From: Naasia sp.
GTDB taxonomy: Bacteria > Actinomycetota > Actinomycetes > Actinomycetales > Microbacteriaceae
Assembly: GCA_025463675.1 (NCBI GenBank)
Contig: JAODAX010000071.1
Span: forward strand, 1-53,840
Reading direction: 5' to 3'
DNA: 53,840 nucleotides
This document shows positions 1 through 10,118 of this stretch, piece by piece. Both the position numbers and the translations under genes were made by a program. The notes under the pieces were generated by a model, which saw nothing but the letters and a program-made list of their open reading frames with translations, was not told the origin of the DNA and searched no databases. How positions within the stretch are numbered: position 1 is the stretch's first letter; each line of letters begins with the position of its first letter.

Positions 1-383
1 ATCGTGTGACCGTCGAGCGGGCAGAAAAAAGGCCCCGGCGCACGCGCACGGAGCGATTCCCCTTTCGGAGGCACTTCGATACACCTGCGCAGGCCCTCGC
101 TTCCGCGAGCCTTAGGCGACGGTCCCGATCCCGGGCACGCCGACAACCGACGGTCTTTGGCTCCGTCGAGCATACGCGGGCGGGCCACGAGGAGCAAACC
201 GAGGGGCCGAGCGGCTGTCCGGCGAGGTTTTACACGCGGGAAACAAGCCCGACTTCCCCCGTAACGTGACCTCCCTACTCTCGCACTGTTGTCCAACCCG
301 GCGAAGACGCCACAGCTCCCCGCGGCTGTCCGTCGGCGGCTGCGTCGACTCCGGCCAGCACCCAGAGAGTGGAGACCCCGCCC
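1..383. other. Upstream region of the purine island, no gene seen
   Basis: No convincing gene is visible in this stretch. The open frames here have no ribosome binding site and resemble no protein I know. It holds a small hairpin (CTCGC-TTCC-GCGAG near 97-110) and a GGAAAC element described separately. It probably carries the promoter of the transporter operon that starts at 384; I could not assign clear -35 and -10 boxes. Confidence 0.5.
229..244 (+). promoter_or_regulatory. Candidate nitrogen-regulator (GlnR-like) site
   Basis: The sequence reads TTTAC-N6-GAAAC, one base away from the actinobacterial GlnR half-site pair GTnAC-N6-GAAAC. A further GTAAC lies at 261-265. It stands about 140 bp before the first gene of a nitrogen-scavenging operon, which is where an activator of that kind would bind. 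The assignment rests on sequence resemblance and gene context; no GlnR gene is in the window. Confidence 0.4.
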
Positions 384-1460
384 ATGGCACTTCGATCCCC
401 CGCCCGATCCGGCCGCACCGCGGCCGTCCTCCTCGCCGCCGGCTCGCTTGCCCTGACCCTCGCCGCCTGCTCGGGTGGCGACGGCGGTGCCGCGTCGGCG
501 GGAGAGGGCGGCGAGTCCGCGGACTACGGCGACCTGAACCTCCAGCTCTCCTGGATCAAGAACGAGGAATTCGCGGGCGAGTTCTTCGCCGACAGCAAAG
601 GCTACTTCGACGAGGCGGGCTTCTCGGAGGTCGTGATGACCGCGGGCCCGTCCACGGGAACCGCTGAGCTGCTGTCCGGCAGCGCCGACATCGCACTGTC
701 CGACTCGATCGCCGTGGGCACCGTCGTCGCCAACGAGGACGCGCCGCTCAAGATCATCGGCGCGACGTTCCAGGCGAACCCGTTCACCATCCTGTCCCTC
801 GCCGACAAGGGCAACATCGCCACCCCGGACGACCTGGTCGGCAAGCGGATCGGCGTGCAGGCCTCGAACACCTCGCTGTTCGAGGCGCTGCTCGCGGCGA
901 ATGACATCGACCCGTCGGAGGTCACCGTGGTCCCCGTCGACTACGACCCCTCGGTGCTCGTCAACGGCGACGTCGACGGCTTCGTCGCGTACATCACCAA
1001 CGAGGTGATCACCGTCGATCTGCAGGGCCTCGAGACCACCACCCTGAACTTCGCCGAGAACGGCCTGCCGTTCGTCGCCGAGACCATCACGGTGACCGGC
1101 CAGACGATCGCCGAAGACCGCGAGATGCTGAAGGCGTTCCTGGTCGCCGAGATCAAGGGCTGGGCCGACCAGCTGGCCGACCCGGAGGAGGGCGCCCGGC
1201 TCGCCGTGGAGGAGTACGGCAAGGACCTCGACCTCGACATGGAGAAGGCGATCCTCGGCTCGGAGGAGCAGAACGAGCTCGTCGTCTCGGCCGACACCGA
1301 GGAGCACGGGCTCTTCATCATCACCGAGGAGCTGCAGGAGCGGACCATCGCGACGCTGCAGGCGGTGGGCCTCAACCTCGAGACCGCCGAACTCTTCGAC
1401 CTCTCGCTGCTCGCCGAGGTCTACGAGGAGAACCCCGACCTGATCGACTACGCGGGCTGA
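384..1460 (+). CDS. NitT/TauT-type ABC transporter, substrate-binding lipoprotein
   Basis: This is a 358-aa extracytoplasmic binding protein anchored to the membrane as a lipoprotein. The signal peptide ends in the lipobox LAAC with the lipid-modified Cys at residue 29. The mature part resembles the NMT1/THI5-like and SsuA family, with segments such as [16 protein letters not shown] and an internal '[10 protein letters not shown]' stretch. I chose ATG 384 because GTGGAG lies about 9 nt upstream; a GTG at 369 is in frame but lacks a ribosome binding site. It heads an operon with an ATPase and two permeases followed by a purine deaminase, so a purine, ureide or nucleoside-derived substrate is likely. 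That specificity is inference from context only. Confidence 0.85.
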   Translation: MALRSPARSGRTAAVLLAAGSLALTLAACSGGDGGAASAGEGGESADYGDLNLQLSWIKNEEFAGEFFADSKGYFDEAGFSEVVMTAGPSTGTAELLSGSADIALSDSIAVGTVVANEDAPLKIIGATFQANPFTILSLADKGNIATPDDLVGKRIGVQASNTSLFEALLAANDIDPSEVTVVPVDYDPSVLVNGDVDGFVAYITNEVITVDLQGLETTTLNFAENGLPFVAETITVTGQTIAEDREMLKAFLVAEIKGWADQLADPEEGARLAVEEYGKDLDLDMEKAILGSEEQNELVVSADTEEHGLFIITEELQERTIATLQAVGLNLETAELFDLSLLAEVYEENPDLIDYAG

Positions 1461-1464
1461 CCTC

Positions 1465-2340
1465 GTGACCACCAGCTCCACCACCGGTGCCCGGGGCCCT
1501 CAGGCCTCGGGCACCGGCCTGCACATCAGCGGCCTGCACAAGGAGTTCCGGGTCGGCTCGCGCAGCGTCGTCGCCCTGCAGGACGCGAACCTGCACACCG
1601 AGCAGGGCACATTCCTCTCGCTGCTCGGGCCCTCCGGGTGCGGCAAGTCGACGATCCTGCGCATCCTCGCCGGGCTGGAGACGCCCACCTCGGGCACGAC
1701 CCGCGTGGACGGCAAGAGCCCGAAGGAGCTCCGCCGCGACAGTCAGCTCGGCATCGCTTTCCAGGAGCACGCCCTGCTGCCCTGGCGCAGCGTGCTCAGC
1801 AACATCCGGCTGCCCTTCGAGATCGCGGGCAGGCGCCCCGACACTGAGTACATCGACGAGCTCATCGACCTCGTGGGACTCCGCGGCTTCGACAAGGCCA
1901 GGCCGGCCCAACTCTCCGGCGGCATGCGCCAGCGCGTGTCCATCGCGCGCTCGCTCGTGCTGAAGCCGTCGGTGCTACTGCTCGACGAGCCGTTCGGCGC
2001 CCTCGACGACATGACGCGGCAGCGACTCAACCTGGAACTGCTGCGCATCTGGACGGAGAAGCCGGCCACCACCCTCATGGTCACGCACGGCATCTCCGAG
2101 GCGATCTTCCTCTCCGACCAGGTGGCGGTGATGTCGCCGCGCCCCGGCCGGGTCAAGGAGGTCCTCGAGATCGACCTCCCCCGCCCGCGCACGCCCGAGA
2201 TGATGCGCACACCCGAGTTCCACGCCTACGTCGACCACGCGTCCGACCTGCTCTTCGGCAGCGACACAGACGCGGCCCCGGAGTTCGGGCGCGCCCCCGC
2301 GGAGCCCCGGGTCGTCGCCGCGACGCCGGCCCTGCCGTGA
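1465..2340 (+). CDS. ABC transporter ATP-binding protein (NitT/TauT type)
   Basis: This 291-aa ATPase powers the import system. It shows Walker [10 protein letters not shown] (residues 55-63), the Q-loop 'AFQEH' near 98-102, signature LSGGMRQ (150-156) and Walker B LLLDEPF (171-177). The C-terminal '[20 protein letters not shown]' segment is typical of SsuB/TauB/NrtD relatives. The GTG start lies 5 bp after the binding-protein stop, and the 3' end overlaps the first permease by 4 bp (GTGA), so the genes are translationally coupled. The protein family is secure; the cargo is not known. Confidence 0.9.
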   Translation: MTTSSTTGARGPQASGTGLHISGLHKEFRVGSRSVVALQDANLHTEQGTFLSLLGPSGCGKSTILRILAGLETPTSGTTRVDGKSPKELRRDSQLGIAFQEHALLPWRSVLSNIRLPFEIAGRRPDTEYIDELIDLVGLRGFDKARPAQLSGGMRQRVSIARSLVLKPSVLLLDEPFGALDDMTRQRLNLELLRIWTEKPATTLMVTHGISEAIFLSDQVAVMSPRPGRVKEVLEIDLPRPRTPEMMRTPEFHAYVDHASDLLFGSDTDAAPEFGRAPAEPRVVAATPALP

Positions 2341-3137
2341 GGCGGTTTGCGCTGCCCGGGTGGGCCTCGGCGCTCGCCGGCGCGGTGGCGGTCGTCGCCG
2401 TCTGGTGGGTGGCGGCCCTCCTCGTCCCCGCGGCGGGACGATACGCCCCCGTCCCCTCGCCGCCCGCGGTCGTGGGCGTGCTCCTCTCCGACGGGTTCGA
2501 GCTGTACTTCTCGAACTTCCTGGTCACCGTGAGCGAGGCCGGCATCGGCTACTTCTGGGGCAACCTTCTCGCGCTCGTCCTCGCGGCCGTGGTGCTCGTC
2601 GTGCCCGCTCTCGACGGGGTCATCAGCCAGCTCGCCGTCGTCACCTACTGCGTGCCGATCGTGGCGATCGGGCCGCTCGCCATCGTGATCCTCGGTGGCG
2701 CGCGTCAGGCGGGCGACACCTCGGCGACCGCGGTGTTCTTCGCGGCCCTGTCCGTGGTGTTCACAACGGTCGTCGGCGCCCTCCTCGGCCTTCGGGCGGC
2801 GGACCGCGCCGCGCTCGACGTGGTCACGGTGTACGGCGGCTCGCGGCTGACCCAACTGCGCAAGGTGCGGCTCATCGCGGCGCTGCCGAGCATCCTCAAC
2901 TCCCTGCAGATCGCCGTGCCCGCCGCATTCCTCGGCGCCATCCTGGGCGAGTACTTCGGCAAGATCGACCGGGGCGTCGGTCCGATGCTCGTCGCCTCGC
3001 AGGTGTCGCTGAACTCTCCCCGGGTGTGGGCGCTGTTCCTGCTCTGCGCGCTCGTCGCCATCGCCGGCTTCGCCATCGTCGGCCTCGTCGCCCGGCTCGT
3101 GGCCCCCTGGTCGTCCGGACGGAGCGCCAGCGCGTGA
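2337..3137 (+). CDS. ABC transporter permease (first)
   Basis: This 266-aa integral membrane protein has about six hydrophobic segments and the BPD_transp_1 cytoplasmic loop, seen as '[27 protein letters not shown]', in which the EAA-like motif contacts the ATPase. The order of segments matches SsuC/TauC-type permeases. It starts on a GTG that overlaps the ATPase stop and ends in a second GTGA overlap with the next permease. Two different permease genes imply a heterodimeric channel, whereas many NitT/TauT systems use a homodimer. Confidence 0.87.
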   Translation: MRRFALPGWASALAGAVAVVAVWWVAALLVPAAGRYAPVPSPPAVVGVLLSDGFELYFSNFLVTVSEAGIGYFWGNLLALVLAAVVLVVPALDGVISQLAVVTYCVPIVAIGPLAIVILGGARQAGDTSATAVFFAALSVVFTTVVGALLGLRAADRAALDVVTVYGGSRLTQLRKVRLIAALPSILNSLQIAVPAAFLGAILGEYFGKIDRGVGPMLVASQVSLNSPRVWALFLLCALVAIAGFAIVGLVARLVAPWSSGRSASA

Positions 3138-3991
3138 GCGACCTCCTCGCCCCACCTGCCGCCGAGCCCCTTCCCCGGACCCGGTCCTCGACATCCCGCG
3201 CTGTCCTGCTCGCCGTCGGGCGCAGCTCGCTCGTGGCCCTCGGCACCTTCCTGATCGTGGTCGCCCTGTGGCTCGCGATCATCTACCTGACGGGGGTCTC
3301 ACCGTACGTGGCCAAAGGTCCGCTCGACGTCGGGGACTTCCTGTTCCTCGACGAGGACGCGGTGGCGAACCGGGCGGAGCTCGGCGCCAACCTGGCGGTC
3401 ACGCTGCGGCACTCGGCGACCGGCTTCGCCGCTGGCCTCGGCGTCGCGCTGGTCGGCGCGATCCTCTTCCGCCTGTCGCGGACCATCGAGTCGGCGCTGA
3501 TGCCGGTGGCGACGCTGCTCCGCTCGGTGCCGCTTGTCGCGCTCGCGCCGGTCATCATCCTGATGTTCGGCTTCGGCACCGACGCCTCCGTCGCCGTCAT
3601 CGGCGGCATCGTCGTGCTGTTCCCCGCGCTCGTGACGATCGTCTTCGGGTTGAAGAACGCGTCCCCGGAGATCCTCGATGTCGTGTCCGTCTACGGCGGC
3701 GGCACCTGGACCGCGATCCGCAAGGTCGCGCTGCCGGGGGCGCTGCCCTCCCTGTTCGCGGCGGTCCGCGTCTCGGTGCCCGGCGCCATCACGGGTGCGC
3801 TGCTCGCCGAGATCCTCTCCACCGGCGACGGCATCGGCCGGGCGGGCGTCGAGTTCGCCACCCAGGCGAAGTTCCCGGACCTGTGGGCGGCGGTCGTCGT
3901 GGTCACCGTCCTCTCCCTGGCGCTCTACCAGGTCGTGCAGGTGATCGAGGCCGTGGTCCTCACCCGAATGGGCATGACCGGCCGCACCTGA
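3134..3991 (+). CDS. ABC transporter permease (second)
   Basis: This 285-aa permease is the partner of the preceding one. It has an extended N-terminus, then hydrophobic helices and the coupling loop 'EILDVVSVYGGGTWTAIRKVALPGAL', which parallels the loop of the first permease. The GTG start at 3134 overlaps the previous stop by 4 bp; the reading frame stays open far upstream, but that part is only antisense-like, Arg-rich sequence. The next gene begins 40 bp downstream and is probably in the same transcript. Confidence 0.87.
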   Translation: MSDLLAPPAAEPLPRTRSSTSRAVLLAVGRSSLVALGTFLIVVALWLAIIYLTGVSPYVAKGPLDVGDFLFLDEDAVANRAELGANLAVTLRHSATGFAAGLGVALVGAILFRLSRTIESALMPVATLLRSVPLVALAPVIILMFGFGTDASVAVIGGIVVLFPALVTIVFGLKNASPEILDVVSVYGGGTWTAIRKVALPGALPSLFAAVRVSVPGAITGALLAEILSTGDGIGRAGVEFATQAKFPDLWAAVVVVTVLSLALYQVVQVIEAVVLTRMGMTGRT

Positions 3992-4030
3992 ACCGCGCAC
4001 CACCCTCGAGAAAAAACGAAAGCACCGACT

Positions 4031-5065
4031 ATGACGACCGACCTGACGATCTTCGCCTACGGCCTGCCGAAGGCGGAGCTGCACCTGCACCTCGAGGGCA
4101 CCCTCGAGCCGGAGCTGAAGTTCGCCCTCGCCGCGCGCAACGGCATGGAGCTCGCCGAGAAGACCGTGGAGGAGGTCCGCGCCACCTACGACTTCACCGA
4201 CCTGACCAGCTTCCTCGCCGTCTACTATCCCGCGATGAACGTCCTGCGGACGGCCGAGGACTTCTTCGACCTCGCCTGGGCCTACCTGGCGCGCGCGCAG
4301 GAGAACGGCGTCGTGCACGCCGAGATGTTCTTCGACCCGCAGGCGCACACCAGCCGCGGCGTGCCGTTCGAGAACGTGATCACCGGCTACCGGCGGGCGG
4401 CGGTGCGGGCGCAGGACGAGCTGGGCATCTCCGCCGAGCTGATCCTCTGCTTCCTGCGCGACTTCTCCGCCGAGTACGCGATGGCGACGCTGATGGAGGC
4501 GCTCCCCTACAGGCAGTGGATCGTCGGCGTCGGCCTCGACTCGGACGAGCGCGACAACCCGCCGGCCAAGTTCGCCGCGGTGTTCGCGCGGGCGGCGGCG
4601 GAGGGCTTCTTCCTGACGATGCACTGCGACATCGACCAGGCCGGCTCGGTCGACAACATCCGCCAGGTGATCGAGGAGATCGGGGTCGACCGGATCGACC
4701 ACGGCACCAACATCGTCGAGAACGACGCTCTGGTGGAGCTCGTGAAGGAGAAGGGTCTTGGGCTCACCTGCTGCCCGGTGTCGAACTCGTTCGTCACCGG
4801 GCAGCTGAAGGCGGACGAGATCGTCGGCCTGCTGCGCCGCGGCGTCCGGGTCATGCTCAACTCGGACGACCCCGCCTACTTCGGCGCGTACGTCGCCGAC
4901 AACTACGTCGCCCTCGCCGAGCAGGCGGGCCTCGCCCCCGCCGACCTGGCCCAACTGGCGATCAACTCGTTCGAGGCGTCCTGGCTCCCCGCCGGCCGTC
5001 GCGCAACCTTCATCGCGAGCGTGCGCGACTACGCCGCCGCGAACGGGGTCGAACTCCCCGCCTGA
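4031..5065 (+). CDS. Adenine/adenosine deaminase family protein
   Basis: This 344-aa metal-dependent deaminase of the ADA family has the N-terminal Zn motif LHLHLEGTLE (His18 and His20), a later Zn histidine in 'TMHCDID' (near 197), the 'RIDHGTNI' segment (near 220) and the catalytic 'LNSDDPAYFG' (near 277). The family pattern SDDPAYF is typical of the adenine deaminase branch (yeast Aah1-like), whereas classical adenosine deaminases read TDDP followed by a different residue. The likely reaction is therefore adenine to hypoxanthine plus ammonia. It follows the transporter genes and feeds the xanthine dehydrogenase encoded opposite. Adenosine remains a possible substrate. Confidence 0.82.
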   Translation: MTTDLTIFAYGLPKAELHLHLEGTLEPELKFALAARNGMELAEKTVEEVRATYDFTDLTSFLAVYYPAMNVLRTAEDFFDLAWAYLARAQENGVVHAEMFFDPQAHTSRGVPFENVITGYRRAAVRAQDELGISAELILCFLRDFSAEYAMATLMEALPYRQWIVGVGLDSDERDNPPAKFAAVFARAAAEGFFLTMHCDIDQAGSVDNIRQVIEEIGVDRIDHGTNIVENDALVELVKEKGLGLTCCPVSNSFVTGQLKADEIVGLLRRGVRVMLNSDDPAYFGAYVADNYVALAEQAGLAPADLAQLAINSFEASWLPAGRRATFIASVRDYAAANGVELPA

Positions 5066-5082
5066 CTCGCCAGTGCCAGGAG

Positions 5083-5111
5083 GAGGGCTTCGGTGCGACA
5101 CCGGAGCCCTC
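5083..5111. terminator. Bidirectional hairpin between convergent genes
   Basis: A 13-bp stem with one G-T pair (arms 5083-5095 and 5099-5111) and a CGA loop lies between the stop of the deaminase and the stop of the xanthine dehydrogenase gene on the other strand. There is no T-run, as is common for GC-rich actinobacterial terminators. Its position between two gene ends supports termination in both directions. Confidence 0.65.
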
Positions 5112-5122
5112 CCTCTGCGTCG

Positions 5123-7903
5123 CTAGTCCTGGAGCAGCCGCCAGACGCGGTCGCGGGAGAACGGCGTCTCGGTCGGCCGGACGCCGATGGCGCGCCGGAT
5201 GGCGTTGCCGAGCGCCGCGGCCACCGGGTTGTACGGCGACTCGCTCATCGACTTCGCCCCGAACGGCCCGAGGTCGTCGCTCGTCTCGGCGAAGTACACC
5301 TCGGTGACCGGCACATCGGCCAGCTGCGGCACCCGGTACCTGCGGAACGCGGGGTTCTGCACCGTTCCTTCCTCGACGAAGACCTCCTCGTAGAGGGCCC
5401 CGCCGATCGCCTGCGCCACCCCGCCCTCGACCTGACCGCGGCACTGCTCCGGGTTGATCACCGTGCCGGCGTCCGCCGCCTGCACCGACTGCAGGATGCG
5501 CACCGTGCCGGTCAGGGTGTCCACCGCGACCCGGAAGGCCTGCACGTTGAACGCCAGCGAGCGCACATCCCCGGATTCGCTGCCGTTCGCGACCAGCCCG
5601 TCCCCGCGTCGGCGGTCGGCGGGCGCCGCCGCGATCAGCTCCCCGAACGGCAGGAGCCGGTGGCCGCCGATGCGCACGCCGTCCCGCTCGGGCGCGCACT
5701 GGTCGGGGTCGGCGCCGGTGGCGGCCGTCGCGGCGCCGATCAGCACGTCCCGCAGCGCCGATGCCGCAGCGTGCAGCGCCTTCCCGGCGACCGTCGTGCC
5801 CGCCGACGCGAACGCTCCCGTGTCGTACTCGGCCGCGTCGGTGTCCGACTGCCGGATGCGGATGCGGTCCATCGTCGTGCCCAGCACGGTCGAGACGATC
5901 TGCGCGTGCCCGGTCGTCGTGCCGTTGCCGAACTCGGTTGTGCCCACTCCCAGCTCGTACGTCCCGTCCGGGCCCAGCGTCACGGTCACCTTCGACAGGT
6001 GCCCGGCCGGCGCCAGCGTCGCGATCATCGCTGCGGCCATTCCCTCGCCGACCCGCCACCGCTCCCCGGCCGGGGCGGCCGCGCCGTTGCCGCGCTCGAG
6101 AGCGGCCTGGGCCAGGTCGAGGCACTGATCAAGGCCGTAGCTGCCCCAGACGATGTCGTGCTCCGCCTCGCCGTGACCCGCGAGCACGGGGTCGCCCTCC
6201 CGCAGGGCGTTGATCCGGCGCAGCTCGAACGGGTCGATGCCGAGCCGGATAGCCAGCTCGTCCATCGCCGATTCGACGCCGAGGATCACCTGGCCGAGCC
6301 CGTAACCGCGGAAAGCGCCCGACGGCACGTTGTTGGTGTAGACGACCTCGGCGTCGACGCGCTTGACCGGGGAGCGGTAGAGGCTGATCGACTCGGCGCA
6401 GCCGTGGAAGAGGACCCCGCGCGAGTGGTTGCCGTAGGCGCCCGTGTCGCTCAGCACCTCCACCTTCATCGCGGTGAGTCGGCCGTCCCGGGTCGCGGCG
6501 AGGGTGACGCCGACCCGCATGGGGTGGCGGACGCTCGTCCGGGTGAACTCCTCGGCGCGGCTCAGCTCCCAGGCGACCGGGCGGCCCAGGCGGAGCACGG
6601 CGAACGCGACGAGGTCCTCGGTGAACATCTCCTGCTTCCCGCCGAAGCCCCCGCCGACACGGGCCGTGAACACGCGCACCCGCTCCCGCGGCAGGCCGAG
6701 CAGGGTGCACAGCTCGTCGCGGACGAGGAAGGGCACCTGCGTGCTCGTGCGGATCACGAGGCGGCCGTCGTCATCCAACCAGCCGATCGAGCCGTGCGTC
6801 TCCAGCTGGGCGTGCGACACCCGCTGCGTCTGCCACGTACCGCTGACGACGGTGTCCGCCTCGGCGAGCGCAGCGTCCAGGTCGCCGAAGCCGGTGTGCA
6901 GCGCGGCGATCACGTTCCGCGCGGCGTCGTCGACCCGGTCGTCGGCGGTGCGGTCGCCGTGCAGGACGGGCGCGCCGGGGCTGCGCGCCTCCTCGGGGTC
7001 GAACACGGCGGGCAGGACCTCGTAGTCGACAACGATCCGGCGGCAGGCCTCCTCGGCGGCCGCCGCGGTGCTGGCGACGACCGCCGCGACCCGCTGACCG
7101 CGGAAGCGCACCACGTCATCGAGCATCCGGGTGTCGTCCGGGTCGTCGTCGCGGTGCTCGTGGCGGGCGGTCGAGTACCGGCTGCCGGGCACGTCGGCGT
7201 GCGTCAGCACCAGCTCGACGCCCTCCACGGCGCATGCCGCGGCCGTGTCGATCGCACGGATGCGCGCGTGCGGGTGCGGGCTGCCGAGCACCCGCAGATG
7301 CAACACGCCGGCGACGTCGGTGTCGAACGTGAACGGCTCGGTGCCGGTCACGACGCGCCGCGCAGCGGGCGGGTGCGCCGAGGTGCCGACCGCGCCGGGG
7401 CCGGGGTGCCCGTGACCGCCACCGGCCGGCCGGCCGGCGAGCCCCGTCGACCCCATGTTCCGAGCGCCCGCCGCGCGCACCCCGGACCGGATCGACTGCT
7501 CGATCGAGCGGTAGCCGGTGCACCGGCAGAGGCTGCCCTTCATCAGCCGGGGCAGGTCCTCGAGGTCGTCCTCGCCGAGAGTCGACGCGGTGACGATCAT
7601 GCCGGGGGTGCAGAAGCCGCACTGGAAGCCGAACCCCTCGACGAACGCCTCCTGCATCGGGTGCAGCCCGTCGACGTCGCCGAGGCCCCGCACGGTGCTG
7701 ACCGCTCGGCCCGCGATGCGCGGCGCCGGGAAGATGCAGGAGTGCACCGGCTCGCCGTCGACGAGGACCGTGCAGGCGCCGCAGTCTCCCGCGTCGCAGC
7801 CCTTCTTGACCTCGACGTGCCCGCTCTCCCGCAGGAGCGTTCGCAGCACCTGGCCGGGACGCGGATCCGCGTCGACCGGCTCGCCGTTGACCTCGAATCT
7901 CAC
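5123..7903 (-). CDS. Xanthine dehydrogenase, fused [2Fe-2S] and molybdopterin subunits
   Basis: This 926-aa protein oxidises hypoxanthine to xanthine and xanthine to urate. Residues 1-160 form the small iron-sulfur subunit: the plant-type cluster motif with Cys36, Cys41, Cys44 and Cys56, then the second cluster motifs FQCGFC and CRCTGY. From about residue 190 it becomes the molybdenum subunit, with [11 protein letters not shown] and, near the C-terminus, [12 protein letters not shown], whose Glu matches the catalytic base of the family. These two parts are usually separate genes in bacteria, while the FAD part here is separate (next entry). The GTG start at 7903 overlaps the FAD-gene stop by 4 bp. 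An aldehyde or nicotinate hydroxylase is the alternative, but context favours purines. Confidence 0.87.
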   Translation of the reverse strand: MRFEVNGEPVDADPRPGQVLRTLLRESGHVEVKKGCDAGDCGACTVLVDGEPVHSCIFPAPRIAGRAVSTVRGLGDVDGLHPMQEAFVEGFGFQCGFCTPGMIVTASTLGEDDLEDLPRLMKGSLCRCTGYRSIEQSIRSGVRAAGARNMGSTGLAGRPAGGGHGHPGPGAVGTSAHPPAARRVVTGTEPFTFDTDVAGVLHLRVLGSPHPHARIRAIDTAAACAVEGVELVLTHADVPGSRYSTARHEHRDDDPDDTRMLDDVVRFRGQRVAAVVASTAAAAEEACRRIVVDYEVLPAVFDPEEARSPGAPVLHGDRTADDRVDDAARNVIAALHTGFGDLDAALAEADTVVSGTWQTQRVSHAQLETHGSIGWLDDDGRLVIRTSTQVPFLVRDELCTLLGLPRERVRVFTARVGGGFGGKQEMFTEDLVAFAVLRLGRPVAWELSRAEEFTRTSVRHPMRVGVTLAATRDGRLTAMKVEVLSDTGAYGNHSRGVLFHGCAESISLYRSPVKRVDAEVVYTNNVPSGAFRGYGLGQVILGVESAMDELAIRLGIDPFELRRINALREGDPVLAGHGEAEHDIVWGSYGLDQCLDLAQAALERGNGAAAPAGERWRVGEGMAAAMIATLAPAGHLSKVTVTLGPDGTYELGVGTTEFGNGTTTGHAQIVSTVLGTTMDRIRIRQSDTDAAEYDTGAFASAGTTVAGKALHAAASALRDVLIGAATAATGADPDQCAPERDGVRIGGHRLLPFGELIAAAPADRRRGDGLVANGSESGDVRSLAFNVQAFRVAVDTLTGTVRILQSVQAADAGTVINPEQCRGQVEGGVAQAIGGALYEEVFVEEGTVQNPAFRRYRVPQLADVPVTEVYFAETSDDLGPFGAKSMSESPYNPVAAALGNAIRRAIGVRPTETPFSRDRVWRLLQD

Positions 7904-8712
7904 CGGTCCCCCTCCAGCTCCGTCCGGACCTCCTCCAGCAGCACCGCCGAGACGCCGCGACGCCAGTCGGCGCCGCCCATCGGGTCGGTGTACCAGCCGC
8001 TCGCCGCGAGCACGTCGGCGCGCAGCGTCGCCCCGTCCGGCAACGCCGGGTAGCGGAACAGAGTCGGGGTGCGGGTGGCGGCCGTCACCGCGAGGAGCGC
8101 GGAGCCGTCCGGGTCGATGCGCCCGGTGAGCACGGCGCCGCTGCGGCCCAGTTCGGCGAGCGCGATCTTGCGGTAGGCGGTGCGCGACCGGAGCGCGTGC
8201 TCGGGGAACTCGATCGACCGGAGCACCTCGCCGACGCGCAGCGCGTTGCTGCCGTCGCCGGCCATCAGCGCGGCGACGTGCGTCCGGTATTCGCCGCCGT
8301 CCGGCGTCCAAACGAGCGCGGTCGCGTCGAGCGCAGCACCGAGCGACACCATCCCCGCCGCCGCGAAAGACTGGCAGATATTGCCGCCCACGGTGGCGAC
8401 GTTCCACACCTTGAACGACGCCAGCAGCGCCGTGGCGCACGAGAAGAAGAGGGGCAGCGCCTGCCAGCCGACCCGGTCTGGCAGGGCGGCGAGTCGGGCG
8501 ATCGTGCAGGTGGCCCCGACGACGAGTCCGCCGGAGTCCGGGTACTCCAGGTCCGGCCAGCCCATGGTGGTGAGGTCGACGAAGCCGGTGGTCGCGGGCT
8601 GCGGCTCGGAGAAGAGCCACGTGCCGCCGCCGAGGAGCTTCTCGCCGGGTGCCAGCGCCAGGTCGGCCCGGGCCCGCGCGCTGCGGAACGAGCGGATGGT
8701 GGTCAGGTCCAA
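7900..8712 (-). CDS. Xanthine dehydrogenase FAD-binding subunit
   Basis: This 270-aa flavoprotein carries electrons from the iron-sulfur clusters to NAD+. It has the two FAD motifs of the CoxM/XdhB family: LLGGGTW at residues 26-32 and TVGGNIC in the middle. The start is TTG at 8712, chosen because a textbook AGGAGG lies 5 nt upstream and no ATG or GTG fits. It lies 50 bp after the 8-oxoguanine deaminase-like gene and overlaps the catalytic subunit gene by 4 bp, so the subunits should be made together. Confidence 0.88.
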   Translation of the reverse strand: MDLTTIRSFRSARARADLALAPGEKLLGGGTWLFSEPQPATTGFVDLTTMGWPDLEYPDSGGLVVGATCTIARLAALPDRVGWQALPLFFSCATALLASFKVWNVATVGGNICQSFAAAGMVSLGAALDATALVWTPDGGEYRTHVAALMAGDGSNALRVGEVLRSIEFPEHALRSRTAYRKIALAELGRSGAVLTGRIDPDGSALLAVTAATRTPTLFRYPALPDGATLRADVLAASGWYTDPMGGADWRRGVSAVLLEEVRTELEGDR

Positions 8713-8762
8713 GGGCCCTCCTGGCCGGGGGTGGGGTCAGTGGACACGGGCGGGGGTGCCCC

Positions 8763-10118
8763 TCAGCCGCGCTCGGCGAGAGACCGCGCGGCGGCCGCCC
8801 CACGCCGGGCGATCCCGCGGCTGTCCGCCCGGGTGAGCGCGCCCTCCCGCACGACCGCCTCGCCGCCGACGAGCAGCAGCTCGACGGGCGGCTGCGAGCC
8901 GAGCGTGAGGGCGGCGACGGGGTCGGCGATGCCGGCGTGCTCGACGCCGTCCACGCGCCACACCGCGATGTCGGCGAGCTTGCCCACCTCCAGCGAGCCG
9001 AGTTCCGCCTGCCGGCCGAGGAGGCGCGCGCCGCCCGCGGTCGCGATGCGCAGCGCGTCGCGGCCGGACATCCGGTCGGCGCCGGCGCCCAGCCGGTTCA
9101 TCAGCACCGCCTGCCGCAGCTCGCTGCCGAGCTGACCCGACTCGTTGGAGGCGGCGCCGTCCACGCCGAGGCCGACCGGCACCCCCGCGGCGAGCATCGC
9201 GGGGACCGGCGCGATGCCGGCGGCGAGCCGACCGTTCGACGACGGGCAGTGCGCCACGCCGGTGCCGGTCGCGGCGAACTTGGCGATGTCCGAGCCGTCG
9301 AGGTGCACGCAGTGCGCCATCCAGACGTCGTCGCCCAGCCAGCCGAGGCCCTCCAGGTAGTCCGTCGGCCCGGAGCCGAAGCGCTCCCGGCAGAACGCCT
9401 CCTCCTCGACGGTCTCCGCGCCGTGCGTGTGCAGCCGCACGCCGAGGTCGCGCGCGAGCGCCGCCGACTCGCGCAGGAGGTCGCCGGTGACCGAGAACGG
9501 CGAGCAGGGCGCGAGCGCCACCTGCACACGCGACTCCGCCGACGGGTCGTGGAAGCGGGCGACCGCGTCCGCACTCGCGGCGAGGATCGCATCGGTCGTC
9601 TCGACCGCGAAGTCCGGGGGCAGCCCGCCCTGCGAGCGGCCGAGATCCATCGAGCCCCGCGTCGCGTGCAGGCGGACGCCCACCTCGCCGGCCGCCGCCA
9701 CGATGCCGCCGAGGATGTCGCCGCCGCCTTGCGGGAACACGTAGTGGTGGTCGGCGACGAGGGTGCAGCCGGAGCGGGCGAGGACCGCCATCGCCGCGGC
9801 CGCAGCGGAGCGCACCAGATCGGCGTCGATGCGGGCCCACGTCGGGTAAAGCGCGACCAGCCAGTCGAACAGGATGGCGTCCTGCGCCCAGCCTCGGGTG
9901 AGCCACTGGTAGAGGTGGTGGTGGGTGTTGATCAGACCCGGGGTGACGAGGCAGCCTCGTGCGTCCACGACGGTCGCACCGGCGCGCAGAGCGTCAGGGG
10001 CGGCGCCGGGACCGACAGCGACGATCCGGGAGCCGTCGATCAGCACGTGGCCGACGTCGTGCTCGGTGCCCGCCGGGTCGACGGTGGCGACGTAGCCGGC
10101 ATCGATCAGCGTCGTCAT
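8763..10118 (-). CDS. 8-Oxoguanine/guanine deaminase (amidohydrolase family)
   Basis: This 451-aa TIM-barrel amidohydrolase has the metal motif INTHHHLYQ (His66 and His68), further metal ligands in 'LHTHGAE' and 'AHCVHL', and the catalytic Asp in '[10 protein letters not shown]'. The stretch [17 protein letters not shown] is typical of 8-oxoguanine deaminases, which yield urate directly. Guanine or another purine may also be a substrate. Start ATG 10118 has GGGAGG 8 nt upstream and overlaps the xdhC stop (ATGA). A second, unrelated guanine deaminase lies at 14248, which argues that this one serves a different purine. Confidence 0.82.
   Translation of the reverse strand: MTTLIDAGYVATVDPAGTEHDVGHVLIDGSRIVAVGPGAAPDALRAGATVVDARGCLVTPGLINTHHHLYQWLTRGWAQDAILFDWLVALYPTWARIDADLVRSAAAAAMAVLARSGCTLVADHHYVFPQGGGDILGGIVAAAGEVGVRLHATRGSMDLGRSQGGLPPDFAVETTDAILAASADAVARFHDPSAESRVQVALAPCSPFSVTGDLLRESAALARDLGVRLHTHGAETVEEEAFCRERFGSGPTDYLEGLGWLGDDVWMAHCVHLDGSDIAKFAATGTGVAHCPSSNGRLAAGIAPVPAMLAAGVPVGLGVDGAASNESGQLGSELRQAVLMNRLGAGADRMSGRDALRIATAGGARLLGRQAELGSLEVGKLADIAVWRVDGVEHAGIADPVAALTLGSQPPVELLLVGGEAVVREGALTRADSRGIARRGAAAARSLAERG

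Noticed and set aside
6-269. An 87-codon open frame at the left edge
   Set aside because: No ribosome binding site, Arg-rich and without similarity; more likely non-coding upstream sequence.
3299-5101. A 600-codon open frame on the minus strand opposite the permease and deaminase
   Set aside because: Antisense to two clear genes, composition typical of a frame shadow, no family motif.
5093-8053. A 986-codon open frame on the plus strand opposite xanthine dehydrogenase
   Set aside because: Shadow of the dehydrogenase gene; low-complexity composition and no recognisable domain.
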